A stretch of DNA of 64,000 bases from Reticulascus tulasneorum. Taxonomy: Eukaryota > Ascomycota > Sordariomycetes > Glomerellales > Reticulascaceae. The DNA is taken from the NCBI GenBank assembly GCA_001557505.1, contig LSAX01000008.1, positions 1,612,001 through 1,676,000 of the forward strand. The letters are read 5' to 3'. The translations under genes and the position numbers were made by a program. Shown piece after piece: positions 11,102 through 22,566 of this stretch (position 1 is the stretch's first letter; each line of letters begins with the position of its first letter). The notes below the pieces were generated by a model that saw only the letters and a list, made by a program, of their open reading frames with translations, did not search any database and had not been told where the DNA came from.

Positions 11102-11425
11102 TGTGGGTTGTGACGTTCCTGGAAGTTGAGAATTTGAGGTCGTGGTGGGAGCTCCGATTAGATTGATTAGATAGTGGGGTGTCGTGTTTGTCAGCGGTAT
11201 ATACATATCAGTGTTCTCGTTCCAATAACTTATCGCTTACAGTAGTTTTGCATATAATTAGTATGCAGATACCAGAATTATCCTCGTATCTACATACGAT
11301 CTCAGTGACCTGTGAGCTATGGAGGGCTCAACCATTGCAGAGACTGAGAAACTTAGCAACCAGAATAAGACTTCATATTAAATGCTGAAGCAAGTTGATT
11401 GACTCGTAATGATATCTTGAGATCA
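11102..11425. promoter_or_regulatory. Bidirectional promoter region between BolA2 and NIF3 genes
   Basis: The 324 bp between two start codons facing away from each other must hold both promoters. No specific motif was recognised. Confidence 0.5.
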
Positions 11426-12634
11426 ATGCGTTTAAACACACCTTTGAGCCGAACGCTGCTAAATCCTACTCGTTCTGCCGGAGTGGTAAACAACACTGGA
11501 CCTAAGCTCCGACAAACACACCATCAGTTTCATAAGGCTCGGACGCAGTTTCTATACAGACAGATATCTACAAGCCGCCATCTCGGTCAATCCCCTTCAT
11601 ATACAAACACGATGGCTCATCTATACACCTCACCAGCCTTTACCCAGCTCGTGGTGGGTGCAATGAGAAAAAAGCAAGTCCCAGCCAAGAACTAGCCCCG
11701 GCCCCTGGATCACATTTAACTGACAAACTTGAATAGCTTCCCAGAAGAGCTTGCAGATAGGGCCTGGGACAACGTCGGTCTCCTGCTGGGAAATCTTGAC
11801 AATACGGCTGAATCCAACAGCTCGGTCTCGAAATCACCAATAGTGCTGTTGACGAACGATCTCACGTTTGAAGTGGCCGAGGAAGCTATCAGAGAGAAGG
11901 CAAGTGTAATTGTAAGCTATCGTACGTTCTTCGCTTCAGTCCAGCATGTCCCTTCATCTACCATACTCACGCAGAGAGCAGATCCGTTCATATTTTCCGG
12001 GCTCAAGTCCATCACAACCAATGATCCCCAACAAAAGACCATGATACTCCTCGCAAGCCATGGTATCGCAGTGTACTGTCCACATACCGCCCTCGATGCC
12101 GCGCCAAACGGCATAAATACTTGGCTAGGCGACATCGTCTCAGGCTCGCAGCAGGCATCTCGTTCCGTGATCCACCCCCTCGCCAAAGCCCCGGCAAATT
12201 TCGAAGGATCCGGCTACGGCCTCCGACTCGATTTGGGCCAGGGCGTAACGTTCAAGGATCTCATCAAGCGGGTTGCGTCCCGCGTGGGTCTTGGACACGT
12301 GATGGTCGCGACGGCACTAGACCGTGAGAATTTCGGGCGGCATCATGTGTCCACAGTGGCAGTCTGTGCTGGGTCCGGGTGGGACGTGGTTAAGGGCAGT
12401 GATGCGGAAGTGGTCGTGACGGGGGAGATGAGCCATCACAATGCGCTGAAGGCGGTGCAAACAGGGAAGCATGTAATTACGGTCTTCCACAGCAACTCGG
12501 AGAGGGGCTACCTGAAGGAGGTATTGCAGCCCCTGTTGGAGGCGGAACTGAAGAACGAAGAGTCGACAGCAAAGGTCGTCGTTAGTAAGGCTGATCGGGA
12601 TCCCTTCCAGATCATCGATGTATCTCAGCTATGA
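11426..12634 (+). CDS. NIF3-family protein (NGG1-interacting factor 3, DUF34)
   Basis: Three exons (11426-11673, 11737-11921, 11982-12634) give 361 residues. Family motifs are LADRAWDNVGLLLG, VSYHP (created only by splicing), HTALDAAPNGINTWLGD, GEMSHHNAL and HSNSERGYL; these supply the conserved His/Glu/Asp metal ligands of the dinuclear site. The first intron begins GCAAGT, a GC-AG intron, and restores MRKN-FPEELAD. The second is 60 nt, stop-free and in frame. The N-terminal 62 residues are Arg/Ser-rich without acidic residues, like a mitochondrial presequence; a second in-frame ATG at 11612 (MAHLYTS) would give a form without it. The biochemical role of the family is unsettled despite old 'GTP cyclohydrolase type 2' labels. 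Confidence 0.88.
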
Positions 12635-12698
12635 GCATCGTCTAGACTCTAATGGAGGTCATGGAGGTAGCTTCGACTCATAGGAATCTCAAAAGCTC

Positions 12699-13642
12699 TC
12701 ATGAGCTCTCCTTCGAACTCCTCCCACTACCCGAGTCCTCGTCCCCTCTGAGAATTGCATCTCCTTCTTCCAGACACTCGAGCACATCCTTCCCACCAAG
12801 TCCTTTTTCCTTCCACGTCTCTAGTAACCGCCGCGGCATCTCCCACTCTTTACTGGCCTGTCCCATCTTGCCCTCCGCTACGAGCTTCCGCAGTCTTTCC
12901 GGTGTCTCCAGCACCTCCCTAGCCAAGTCTCTTGTCTTCCGTTGCCGGGCTTGAGCCTCCTCCTGCTTCCGTTGTTCTGATTCTGGCGGCGGAACTGTCT
13001 TTCGTACAGATTCCCGTATTGACGACGCCTGAGAGTAGATCTGCGCTATTGCTGGGTCGAGAGTCGAAGCCATTGGGTTCAAGGGATCCATGTTCGCTCG
13101 CATCTGCATGATGTTAGCTTGCGCCACGAAGATCAAAGAGGAGGATAACTAACCTTCCGTATTGTCTCTGTGGCCGAAATAAGCTTCGAGTAATTATCAT
13201 AGACCAGCGCCTTCTTCTCCGCATCCAGCGCCCTCGTCTCTCCCAGCACCCTCGTGTATAATTTCAACAGGTCCTCTAGGCTGCTCTCCCCCAGGGCCCG
13301 CCTCACATACTCTTCGGCATCAAACTCTGCCTCGTCCAGCTCGCTAGCCGCAATGTCGGATGTCTCTTGTCGGTTCTCGCCCCATGGGTCAGTGACCTCG
13401 AGTATAGGTGTCCCGGCTGCCGATCCCTGCCCAGCCTGTTTCTTGAGGTTGTAGTATTCGCGGAGTGCCGCACGGTTGGCGCGCTTGCCCGGGAAGACAC
13501 CGGTCTGGGAGGGATTGGGAGAGCCAGTTCCGGAGCGAGGTGTTTCGAAGGACGGCCGGGAGGAGGAGGTCGGCGTGAGGGCCTGAGACACCCGCCGCCC
13601 AAGGGGAGTCGACGGATCGCGAGGCGACGCGATTGTGGACAT
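12699..13642 (-). CDS. vps51: Vps51, GARP/EARP tethering complex subunit
   Basis: Two exons (13154-13642 and 12699-13103; 50-nt phase-0 intron) give 297 residues. The N-terminus is Ser/Pro-rich and disordered. The core reads LVYDNYSKLISATETIRKMR, then NMDPLNPMASTLDPAIAQIY. This is the Vps51/Vps67 signature (DNYSKLI-AT-TI--M). The C-terminal half is strongly charged helix, probably coiled coil. Vps51 scaffolds the Golgi-associated retrograde protein complex that captures endosome-derived vesicles at the trans-Golgi. Its stop is 64 bp from the NIF3 stop (convergent genes). Confidence 0.88.
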
Positions 13643-14451
13643 TTTGGGAAGCTTGCGAACAGCTAGAAAGTCCTGGCCAAATCAACCCTAAGCTTGCAGT
13701 GATGGCATAGGGTAACTCAATCTTAGGCAAGCAGCACAAAATCAGAGGCCCGTAGGGGAGGTAATCAAATGTGTACTTTTGGATGGCGTAGAGAGGGTTG
13801 AAGATCATGGAAGCTGTCATCAGCAGCCTTACAGGGGCTGCATGCGCTAACGCGGGATCTACAGTGGGGGCTTCCCGGCAGCTTGGCTCCACGAGGCACT
13901 CCGCCTCGACGACACCCCCATTTTTTATGTAGGTCTCCTCCAGGTCTTCTCCCAAGCAGGAACTATGAGAATGGAGAATGGAACTTGGCAAATTGTCTTG
14001 AGAGACTGATACTGAGGATGATGGCTCGTCAAGTTGCTGCAGGCACAGATCAAGCACATGCTCAACTACTTTTAGAGAGGTACTTGAGGCCGTATGAAGT
14101 AGACCAGCGGGCTCCGATGCAAATAGGGTATAGGTATGGTCAGGTGAGATAGGGATCGCTCCCCAGAAACGCATGAGATAAAACTCTAGAATGAAGCTGC
14201 AAGACACGAGTTCAGAGCTTGAATCCATCCAAGTTCCTGTGGGACTCTTACTCCTTCGATCAAACTCAGCGTTTGAAGAACCCCGCTTAGTGCATAGATC
14301 CATCAACCATAACTGCAATTTCTGTCATATCGAGCAGCCTTCTTTCCATTCCCATTCCCACATCCACCCAAAACTTACTACTACATATATCATATCATGA
14401 TAGACCTGAAGGCAAGCAAGCCAGCATATACCAGTCACCCGATTTCACAGC
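13643..14451. promoter_or_regulatory. Divergent region between vps51 and RMI1-like genes
   Basis: About 0.8 kb between two divergent start codons. No separate gene is supported; a 309-codon minus-strand ORF that runs through here overlaps the vps51 exon in another frame and is treated as chance. Confidence 0.5.
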
Positions 14452-15192
14452 ATGGGGGACCTAGTAACCCAAATCCGCGTGGCCCTCCAATCCCAATCCT
14501 TCCCCATCCCCTCTCAACCCTGGATCCAATCCCTCATCTCAGCACGCACACCTCCACCACCACTCCAATCCCTCATCGCAACCGCCAAAGCCCGTCTCCT
14601 CGCCGCAGACCTCACCACATCCGGGCTGCTGGACGCCTCAGTAAGCTCGTTTTCCGCATCAATTCTCAGCCTTGATACCGCAGAGTCGAAACTGAGCCGG
14701 GATATCCCGGTGCAAGTCGTGGACATCGAGAATCTGAGTAAGAGTCGCTGGGAGCAAGTCGAGGAACTGGAATCCATTGAGCGCGGCGAGCAGACCCGCG
14801 GACGGGAGGTCATTCGCCTGCCAGTAGGCGGCGAGGGCGAGGAAGGGGAGCCTGACACGGGCGATCCGGATTCGCAGTCTGGACCAGCACCAAGGGACCG
14901 CGCTCGTGGGGCGGGCAAGAACGCGACGCACAGGCTTATGTTGGAGGATTGCAAAGGTCAGAAGGTCTTTGCGCTAGAGCTGAGGCGCATCGAAAAGATT
15001 GGCGTAGGGAGCACGAATGTCGGGGAGAAGATGATGTTGAAAAGCGGTGCCGTCGTGGCAAGGGGCACAATTCTGCTTGAGCCGAGTAATTGCGTCGTTC
15101 TGGGTGGCAAGGTGGAGGCATGGCAGAAGCCTTGGCTGGAAGGGCGGTTGGCAAGGCTGAGGGAGGCTGTTGGGGTTGATAGGCCACGATAG
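14452..15192 (+). CDS. RMI1-like OB-fold protein (RecQ-mediated genome instability)
   Basis: Single ORF of 246 residues. The N-terminal helical part (PSQPWIQSLI, LLAADLTTSGLL) and the PVQVVDIENLSKSRWEQ stretch lead to an OB-fold segment: HRLMLEDCKGQKVFALEL, EKIGVGSTNVGEKMMLKSGA, GTILLEPSNCVVLGGKVEAW. This order is that of RMI1, which stabilises the Sgs1/BLM-Top3 dissolvasome and promotes double Holliday junction dissolution in the nucleus. The size is close to yeast Rmi1 (241 aa), so it lacks the C-terminal OB fold of animal RMI1. A Gly/Glu/Asp-rich loop (about residues 123-155) interrupts the fold. Confidence 0.82.
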   Translation: MGDLVTQIRVALQSQSFPIPSQPWIQSLISARTPPPPLQSLIATAKARLLAADLTTSGLLDASVSSFSASILSLDTAESKLSRDIPVQVVDIENLSKSRWEQVEELESIERGEQTRGREVIRLPVGGEGEEGEPDTGDPDSQSGPAPRDRARGAGKNATHRLMLEDCKGQKVFALELRRIEKIGVGSTNVGEKMMLKSGAVVARGTILLEPSNCVVLGGKVEAWQKPWLEGRLARLREAVGVDRPR

Positions 15193-15345
15193 AAGGTTAC
15201 TACTACGCATTGTTCGGAGTTTGGTTTAGATACCCAGGGGCACAGAGAGTTACTATGTTGAGAGTTTTGAGTCTCCCTTAGGATCGAATATGCATCATTC
15301 ATAGCTCGTCTTTAGACCATACTGTGCTTTTCCCTTGCCGGCCTA

Positions 15346-18300
15346 TCATTTTCCAGATATCGCCTCTCCCAGAACCGTCCACCCTTCCTTCGCCCAAGGA
15401 GCTACAAAGATGGCGGTTTGCGCATCTGCCGCGATCCCAGTACCCGAATATGCCTTCGACAGATCCTCCGCATCCAATGTCCCTCGCGGCGGTATCGCCT
15501 TGACAGCCACTCTTAGTGCCATCTGAGCTGGGTAGTCCTCCCCGCCAACCTCAGCCAGGTTCGACCATCCATGCGGGAGATGTGGGTATAGCATCACATC
15601 GGTTTGGGCCTGGGTTATCGTATTCTCTTCCGCGGTGTCCTCAACTAGCGCTGCTACGGCGCGTACGACCTCGCCAATCTGGGATTGCTCTGCGTCAGGG
15701 ACCTTATCGCTTGTTCGGAGGCCCTCGAGTTCCGAGATGACAGCTTCAAGACTTTCGTCATCGCTGTCCAGGAGTGCGATTACGCCGAGGAGAAGTACGG
15801 ACTGGAGGTGGTCTGGTCGGTTCTCGACAACCTCAAACAGTGCCATTCGTGCTTTCTCGCGTGAGTCATCAGAGCCTGTTGCCCACAGGACTTGCGCCAG
15901 GAGGCAGACTGCATCGGGATTGCCGTCGGATTCTTCTAGCGCGGATTCAAAACATAGGACTGCCTCATCAACATCCTTGTTATAATATTGTGCCAATCCT
16001 AAGGTTAAATGAGCCGAGAGTCGAGCCTTCTTGCGTTGCTCCTTGGTGAGCTCGTTACCAGAATCGTCGCTGCTCAGTTGCAGTGCGATATCACCGCATT
16101 CAATTGCGCTCGCATAGGAGCCAGCCGCAAGGTAAGACCGCGCAAGATCGGTTTTAGCGAGAGCAAAGCGCGCCAATGCCTCCGTCGATTCTGTGAGCTC
16201 GAAGTCGGCCTCCAGAGTCGCGCATACTTTCTCCAATGTATCAACCGCCTTGGGGCTGTCATGGGTTCGTTCTTGAAAGAGGGTTGAGAGGTGACTATAG
16301 GCAAGGTCCTGCGGCTTTAGGCTGCGAAGCTGTGCGAGAGCAAAGATCGGCTGCAACAGAGATGTGACATTGAGGTTGGGGGGCTCGGTTAGGACATGGT
16401 CAAAGAGTAAAACAGGGTACTGCCGTCGTGTGAGGAGAGACGAAGACTCTGAGATCTCCATTGCATGTGTGAAGAGGTACCTCGCCTCGTTGACATTGCC
16501 GTGAAGTAGAGCAACTAGACCCTGGCCAACCCAGGCGTGTGCATAGTCAGGGTCTGTAGATTGCGCACGGGTGAAGGCTTCATTGGCGAGCTCGGAATCG
16601 TTCTGCAATAATGCAAGAGTTCCAAGGTTCGTCCAAACTGCCGAGCTTCTCTCGTTCAGGTATAGACTTCGAACAAACGAGTGCTGGGATACTGTAGGGT
16701 TCACTTGACTCGTCACCACACCAAGAGAGTTCCAAAACTCGGAGTTGCCGGCTTCCAACTCTATCGCGCGTTTGAAGCATTTCATGGATGCCTTCAAATA
16801 CACGCTAGACTTCTTCTTCAGACTGGCCGGTAGACAAGTATGCGCCCGGTACTCTGCCCAACCTAGATTGTAGTAGGCCACAGCTTGGGCGTGTATGTCG
16901 TTAGCTGAGACATGGATTGCGCGCTTATGGCATAAGATTGTGGCATGAATGCACCGCGTTAGGTTGACACCCAGAGTTTCATCCTCAGAAAACAAACCCT
17001 TCGCAGCTACAACCCCGGTGCCTACATTATCAACCTCAGAGAGGAAGTCGTAGGCTGACTGGTCGCCGTTTTCGATTAACGTCATAATCGATTCTGCAGG
17101 GAAGTCCGCTGCACGACTCTGTACTGCCGAAAAGACGGAGCACGCGTCGGCCATTGCTTTCCAAAAGTTAAACGTCTCGATGACAGCAGCATCTGCTTTA
17201 GCCGCGAAACTAATCGAATCCAGGGCCAACTGGACTGACTTGCCAAAGAAACCCTTCTCAACGCCATCGAGAGCATTCTCAACCATGGTCTGCAGCAAGG
17301 CAATGGCGACGCCATCCTCGCCCGGCCGCTTCTCTATCACCTCTTGGTAGAGATTGATGGACTCGTCGTATTCTCCAAGTTCACGCTTAACATTAGCAAG
17401 CATGTACTTTGTGAACCAAGTGTCTCCCAGTGCCTCGGGGGCTGTTGTTTCCTCAAGCTTTCTTGCATGGACAATTGTTTTTGTAGCAGCGATATATCGG
17501 CCGGATGAATAGTAGCTTTCTCCTAAACCGACCCACGAATGATAATCCCCGGGTGATAATTTCAGGGCGGATTGGAATGAAACGATGGCTTTGTGGAAGT
17601 CTTGCTTGTTCAATTCTGCAACACCAAGAGCAGCAAATGGCCAGCTGATGCCCTTGCGCTTCGATCCAGGAGGCGGTCTAACTTTTCCCGAGTCCACCAC
17701 TCTTTGTGCGACAAGTTCAACCCGGTCCCAATCTCCTTCGTCCGCGAACGAGCGGGCTAGTCGCTCAGCTGCGTCAACTTCGGAAGCCGAAAGCTCGACT
17801 GCCTTTTGGAAGCATCTTCTTGCTCGCTTCCTATCCTTCGCATAATCAGCGTAGAATACACCAAGGATAGTATACGCTGGCGCAAAGTTGAGGTTGTTCT
17901 TCAAGGCATCAAGAAAATAGGCATAAGCTCCAGTCCGACTCTTTCTGGCTGCCTTCGAGGAGTCGAGATTCCATAGACATATACCAAGTCGATACAGTGT
18001 CTGGGCCAGCAATTCCTTGGCAGGCTGTCCTTTCTCTTCAATAAGCGCGATAGCGGCTTCTAGTTCCGTCTTGCCACTGTCGTAATTTCCGTTCAGAGCC
18101 TTGACCCAAGCCGCTTCAGTCCTGACACGCAAATTGGAAGGATCACGCTTCAATGCTCTCTCTAAGAAGCCGATGGCATCTTCATAATCTTCTTCTTCCT
18201 CGTATATCAAGCCTACACCGATCATTGCGGCGGTCGAGGTCGGATCGTGTTCGAGGACTTCGTCGAAGAGGGTCTTTGCTTCGACATGATGCCTCGGAGT

Positions 18301-19636
18301 TTGGTAAAACACCAAAGCCGTACCAAGGTATATCGCAAAAGAGTCGCCAGTATTCTGAAGTTTCAATCCCGTCTTGAGCCTCTCTGTGTTGAGAAAGGCC
18401 ATGGACTTTCGCATAAGTTCCACAGTACTCTCGTACTCCTCTAGATGCTGGTAGTATTCTCCCATCAGTCGATGCGCAAAAAGAGAGTCCGAAGTGGTGA
18501 TGCCATCAGTCATCATCACCAGGCGATCTTCATCCGTCAAAGGTACTATTGAAACACCGCCACCTTCGTCGTCCTCGCTCTCGCTGTCGGCTTCCAGGGC
18601 TGATTTGGCTGGTTTGGGAAACGGTGCGATGTCGCTTGTGAGATAGCCAGTGATGACCTTGGACAGATCAGTCTCTGGAAAGAAAGCGCAATACTCCCTC
18701 AGAACATTGACATCCCATTCTTTAATCTCTCTGTGGTCCTTCCAACTGATGGAAATATCCCAAGCGAGCTTGAATGGGTGCTTGATGATGACCATGTCAT
18801 TGGCCAAGCCTTGCACTGTCTGAAGCGCTGCCGACTTTTCGGGTCCATGTGGGACGACCAAAAGATGTTCATAGCAATACTGGAGCAGCTTCTCCTCGTA
18901 GCTCCGTCGTATGTCGTCGTCTCTCGTCCAGTTGATAAGCTCCCGGTATATATGCTCCAATTTGCTTTGGCTAGCCACCTCTCGCTTGACTTCAATTGTC
19001 ACATCATTGAGCCGAGCACCCAGCCTTGTCCTCCGTTCCCCAATGAGAGTGTTGATACGTTTCTTCTCCTCAGACTCGATGATTTGTGCAATGGTGCTGT
19101 ATGTCGTGGCTGGATGGGGAACCCGTCCTTCCACAGCAGGGTAAATCGGACTGTCGGGTAGAATGAGGCTCATGGCCTCAGCAAGCTGATTGAGATCTCC
19201 TTGGGCTCTGGCGAAATCGATAAACTTGTCCACGACATCCTGACACTTGTGCAATTCATCTGCATCTCGGTAAATCTCAGCCAAGCTGAGTGCAGCCTGT
19301 CGATACTCGACTAGCTTCTTCGACCCTTGCTTTTCATACAGCTTGATAAGGCCCTGCCACGCTTGGCTATCCTTTGGCCGAAGTGATGCAGCATGTCGGT
19401 ACCAGTTTTCCGACTCCTCTGGTTTGTTCTTCTTGTCTAGCGCAAATGCCAGGAAAAGTGTTCTGCGCAGGCATCAGTGACTAAACTTTTATGTAGAAGG
19501 CACACGCCTTGACGCACGCTTGGTAATTCTTGGGCTCCTTCTCAAGGAGATCCCTAGACTTCTGAAGAGCATCGTCCCATTTCTGTTGTTTGACAGAATC
19601 GCCGATAGATTTTAGCAGGGCCTTTGTGCTCGACAT
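15346..19636 (-). CDS. ski3: Ski3, TPR scaffold of the Ski complex
   Basis: Two exons (19518-19636 and 15346-19462; 55-nt intron) give 1411 residues, the usual length for fungal Ski3/TTC37. The start MSSTKALLKSIGDSV is followed by TPR units almost throughout, e.g. RDLLEKEPKNYQA, NWYRHAASLRPKDSQAWQGL, PTSTAAMIGVGLIYEEEEDY, FAPAYTILGVFYADYAKD and SAVWTNLGTLALLQNDSELA. Ski3 scaffolds the Ski2-Ski3-Ski8 helicase complex that feeds mRNA to the cytoplasmic exosome for 3'-5' decay and non-stop decay. The C-terminal TPR array normally holds Ski8 and the Ski2 core. The gene is convergent with the RMI1-like gene, 153 bp apart. Confidence 0.9.
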
Positions 19637-20359
19637 GATGATGATGATGAGGCGTCACCCGGTGTCTTCGTCAGGGAAGCGCTGCGAAAGTGTCCCTCCT
19701 ATGGCGGGGGCGGGGCATCTCCAGGCCCAATGTGCGTTGAACTTAAGCATCCACTACATGAAGACAACGTTGCTCCAGGCTCCCTTTACAGTCATGTGTA
19801 GATAGAAATAGTTTTCGACCTTTGCTTGCCTCGCTCAGCACCGAAATGGAAATTGCTTATGATCAAGGTGCGGTTCTGCAATCCGTAATCTGAGGTGTGG
19901 CTTCGCAACACCCTAATCTGTTCACCACCCCGCTGATGGGTCACGTGACGTGTACAACTGCAAAGCTCACAAGTAAGTCGTACTGCGGCGGTCCCGCAAC
20001 GCGAGATTCACTAGCTGCAGTGGCCTCTACGTACTACATCAAATCCCAGCGCTCTACCTAGCCTTGAATGCCCAAACTTTTGGAAGACCACTTTGTTGAT
20101 GCCGTTGTGGAGGCTGCAGTTATGGTGGGGGCGGCATCTTCATCTCAACGCCTCACGGGTTCCATCACCCAGATACAGATGTACAAGCTGGCAGACTCGG
20201 CCAAGAATAAACTGTTACTGAATTCCAATGTTGAATAACTACCAACCTAGCCACTGCTATTCTATCCTCCGCTGCTGTGATACCATCATCTCTTACATCG
20301 ACTACTTTGTCCAACAGGAGGAAATGCCCTTGCAATTCTTTCAGAATCAAGCAGGCGAA
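19637..20359. other. Intergenic, presumed ski3 promoter
   Basis: No gene recognised. A short GAT trinucleotide run starts right at the ski3 start codon (19634-19650). Confidence 0.5.
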
Positions 20360-20713
20360 CTAAATCATGTTCATCTCTCTCAACACCAGAAATTCTTCCA
20401 TTGTAATTGTCCTCCGCTGCCCTTCACCACATTCGGCTCTTTTAAATAGACAACCACCGTTCGCACAAAGGAACGAAGGGAGAAATAAATCACCTTCCTT
20501 AAACAGCACAACACGACGAGATGGCAACCCACAGATGCATTTAGGGTTGATGGGCATTATCCCCCAATTATCAGCAAATGCGATAAACACCTCGCAATCC
20601 GAGCATCTGCGGTAGGGGCGACCTTCATTTCCAAGACGTGTGTTCGTAAGGCTCGTATAGCGAAGGTCCGACTTTCCACTGCACGCCCAATGATGAGTAG
20701 TAGGATGAGCCAT
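20360..20713 (-). CDS. GRF-like zinc-ribbon small protein
   Basis: ORF of 117 residues with paired zinc-binding motifs. The first half has GNEGRPYRRCSDCEVFIAF; the second has NPKCICGLPSRR, then FLCANGGCLFKRAECGEG. The arrangement GN-GRPY--C--C...NP-C-CG-PSR...C-----C resembles small GRF-like zinc-ribbon proteins that are numerous in Pezizomycotina and mostly uncharacterised. Eight Cys could bind two Zn. GRF fingers in other proteins bind single-stranded nucleic acid; that role is only an inference here. No signal peptide or TM segment. Confidence 0.6.
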   Translation of the reverse strand: MAHPTTHHWACSGKSDLRYTSLTNTRLGNEGRPYRRCSDCEVFIAFADNWGIMPINPKCICGLPSRRVVLFKEGDLFLPSFLCANGGCLFKRAECGEGQRRTITMEEFLVLREMNMI

Positions 20714-21696
20714 CGTGGTACTAGTACGGGGGACTCTTAATCTTACTTTTTGGATTACCTAGTCACACTGAGGTCGACCTGGACGCGAAGTGATGGAAGG
20801 AAAGCAGAAGGGAATCTGTGAGTCGATACTGGTAGCTTTTTATACGTGTCTATGTAGTTGAGGGCTGGCGCTGTCCTGGGAGGCGGCGGCGTTCCCACGT
20901 TTAGGCTTCTAGAATCGATACATAACCACCCAGCAAATACAAAAGTGAGTAATAGGATCCGTGACTGGTATCATGACATCAGGTGCAGTTCGTGGCTGAG
21001 TTCAATATAATGGTTGGGTATCATCTTCCGCGCATCGTGGCTGTTGAAATGATTGGGTGCAATCTTCCGCGCAACCCGAAGTTGACTAACCCCACCTATA
21101 GTGCGTGTGGAAAGCAGTATGAGAACCCCGATCCGTGAGAAGGTCAGCTTGGCCTGCTTGTGGTGTGGTGGCGGAGGGGGTGGATGGTCTTGAGATGGTT
21201 GCCAGTGTTAAGACAGTTACCAGACTTGTAGCGCTTAAGAACGAACAACTTTGACCTAGCAGTCTCTTAGCCACTGTCAAAGTCTGGTGGCGGCCATATG
21301 GCGATCCAGGCCCCAGCCAAGTCCTGCTTTGTAGGTTACTGGAGAGTCATTAGTATTGCTTGCCGCCTGAAGAAGAGGTGAAGCTTCGCCAAGCTCCCCG
21401 AATGTTCGCAAGCTTGGTCGTCAGCCCAGGGGCACGACGACATTGGCTTCTATGAGATGGAAGCCATAATGGGTATGTTTAACGGCTTTCACGACATGGG
21501 CTTGGCGCTATCTCTGGAGTCATCTCGTCTTGGTATAAGTGAAAGACTCGGCTGCTACACTGCTTCAACATATTTACTGCTTAACTACTTTTGCTCAGGC
21601 TATGCCGCAACTAAGATGAAGCCCCTCAAGAACCTCCAAGCGGCAGAAAGCAACTGCGCTACACCAATGTACGCAACGATCCCACATCAACCGGTA
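20714..21696. other. Gene-poor stretch with a local duplication
   Basis: No gene recognised on either strand. A tandem imperfect duplication lies at 20991-21074 (separate entry). Confidence 0.5.
20991..21074. repeat. Imperfect tandem duplication, units of about 45 and 39 nt
   Basis: Both copies begin CGTGGCTG and contain ATGGTTGGGT/ATGATTGGGT followed by ATCTTCCGCGCA. Copies at 20991-21035 and 21036-21074 differ by small indels and substitutions. Confidence 0.7.
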
Positions 21697-22224
21697 TTAG
21701 TCTGCGCCAAGCACTCGACACTCCATCAAGAGGGTGTGCATCTCGTCACGTGTGAGCTCTGTTTGGGTGATGACTGTGACCGAATATGTCGTTGCCATGA
21801 GCGAATGAATCTTGCACGTTCCCTTCTTCACTACTGCGGCGATTCGAGTGAGGTACTCTTGCATTTCCGAGTGGAACGAGCCACGGAATCCTTGAAATTG
21901 GTTGGGGTCGCCATTGGCATGAGCATTATGCCAGTATACATCGATGGCAGGGGGGCCAAATCCGACTACTTCGCCAGGGCCGATCTCCTTCACCTCGCCT
22001 GTCGACAGGTCAAGGTATTTGCTGTCGACAATGGGATAACCGCTGACAGTCCATGCCTGGACCGCCTTGCAAGCAGGTCCTGGTTCACAGGCGGCAGCGG
22101 CTTGTGATTCGCTCTCATTTTGTTGATCAGTGCCGGACTTTGAACTTGACATGGCTAATGGTAGCTGAGCTAGGGCTGACAAGAAGAAGATAGTGTTTGC
22201 TGAATCACCACAGCTCTTTTGCAT
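21697..22224 (-). CDS. Hypothetical small secreted protein
   Basis: ORF of 175 residues. After a short N-terminus comes NTIFFLSALAQLPLAMSSS, which could be a signal-peptide core. The mature part has two Cys in ACEPGPACKAV, a middle segment with PIVDSKYLDLSTGEVKEIG and ends with ELTRDEMHTLLMECRVLGAD. The family is not recognised. The reverse strand carries a 216-codon overlapping ORF (21457-22107), but the minus-strand translation has the more natural composition. The N-terminus (MQKSCGDSA) is untypical for a signal peptide, so the true start may be an unseen upstream exon, as in the neighbouring secreted-protein gene. Confidence 0.42.
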   Translation of the reverse strand: MQKSCGDSANTIFFLSALAQLPLAMSSSKSGTDQQNESESQAAAACEPGPACKAVQAWTVSGYPIVDSKYLDLSTGEVKEIGPGEVVGFGPPAIDVYWHNAHANGDPNQFQGFRGSFHSEMQEYLTRIAAVVKKGTCKIHSLMATTYSVTVITQTELTRDEMHTLLMECRVLGAD

Positions 22225-22566
22225 TGCGGCTGTTGTAGGTGGCAGAATTCGCTAACGTGAGTTGGAGTGTGGTTGGGGGACAGCAGGGTTTATCTATGTA
22301 TGTATTCCATGTTTGGTTGGCCGTCCATCTATGTGTATGCATGCACTTGACCACAAATATCTCATTTAGATTGCGCAGATCAACTGCTACTTTACTCCAG
22401 AGCCGGACTGTTCTCCCACATCCGGGAGTTACCAAAGGCCAAAGATAACATTCCATATGTAGTAGTTCTGATAGGCCAGAGAAAGTAGGCTGTCACAAAT
22501 ATCTCCTTAAGCGACCTCACGAAACTTGCTGCCAAGTTTGTCATCCCACATCGTCATCCTACATCG
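22225..22566. other. Intergenic between two secreted-protein candidates
   Basis: 342 bp with no recognisable gene; presumed promoter of the gene at 21697-22224. Confidence 0.4.

Noticed and set aside
11922..11981. Reading the NIF3 segment VSYRTFFASVQ as coding
   Set aside because: Splicing the 60-nt segment restores the conserved SYHP motif, so it is better explained as an intron.
13389..14318. 309-codon minus-strand ORF
   Set aside because: It overlaps the vps51 first exon in another frame, has no recognisable domain, and its composition looks random. Vps51 has clear family motifs there.
21457..22107. 216-codon plus-strand ORF
   Set aside because: Overlaps the minus-strand secreted candidate; its translation has no signal peptide or natural domain-like stretches. 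Not fully excluded.
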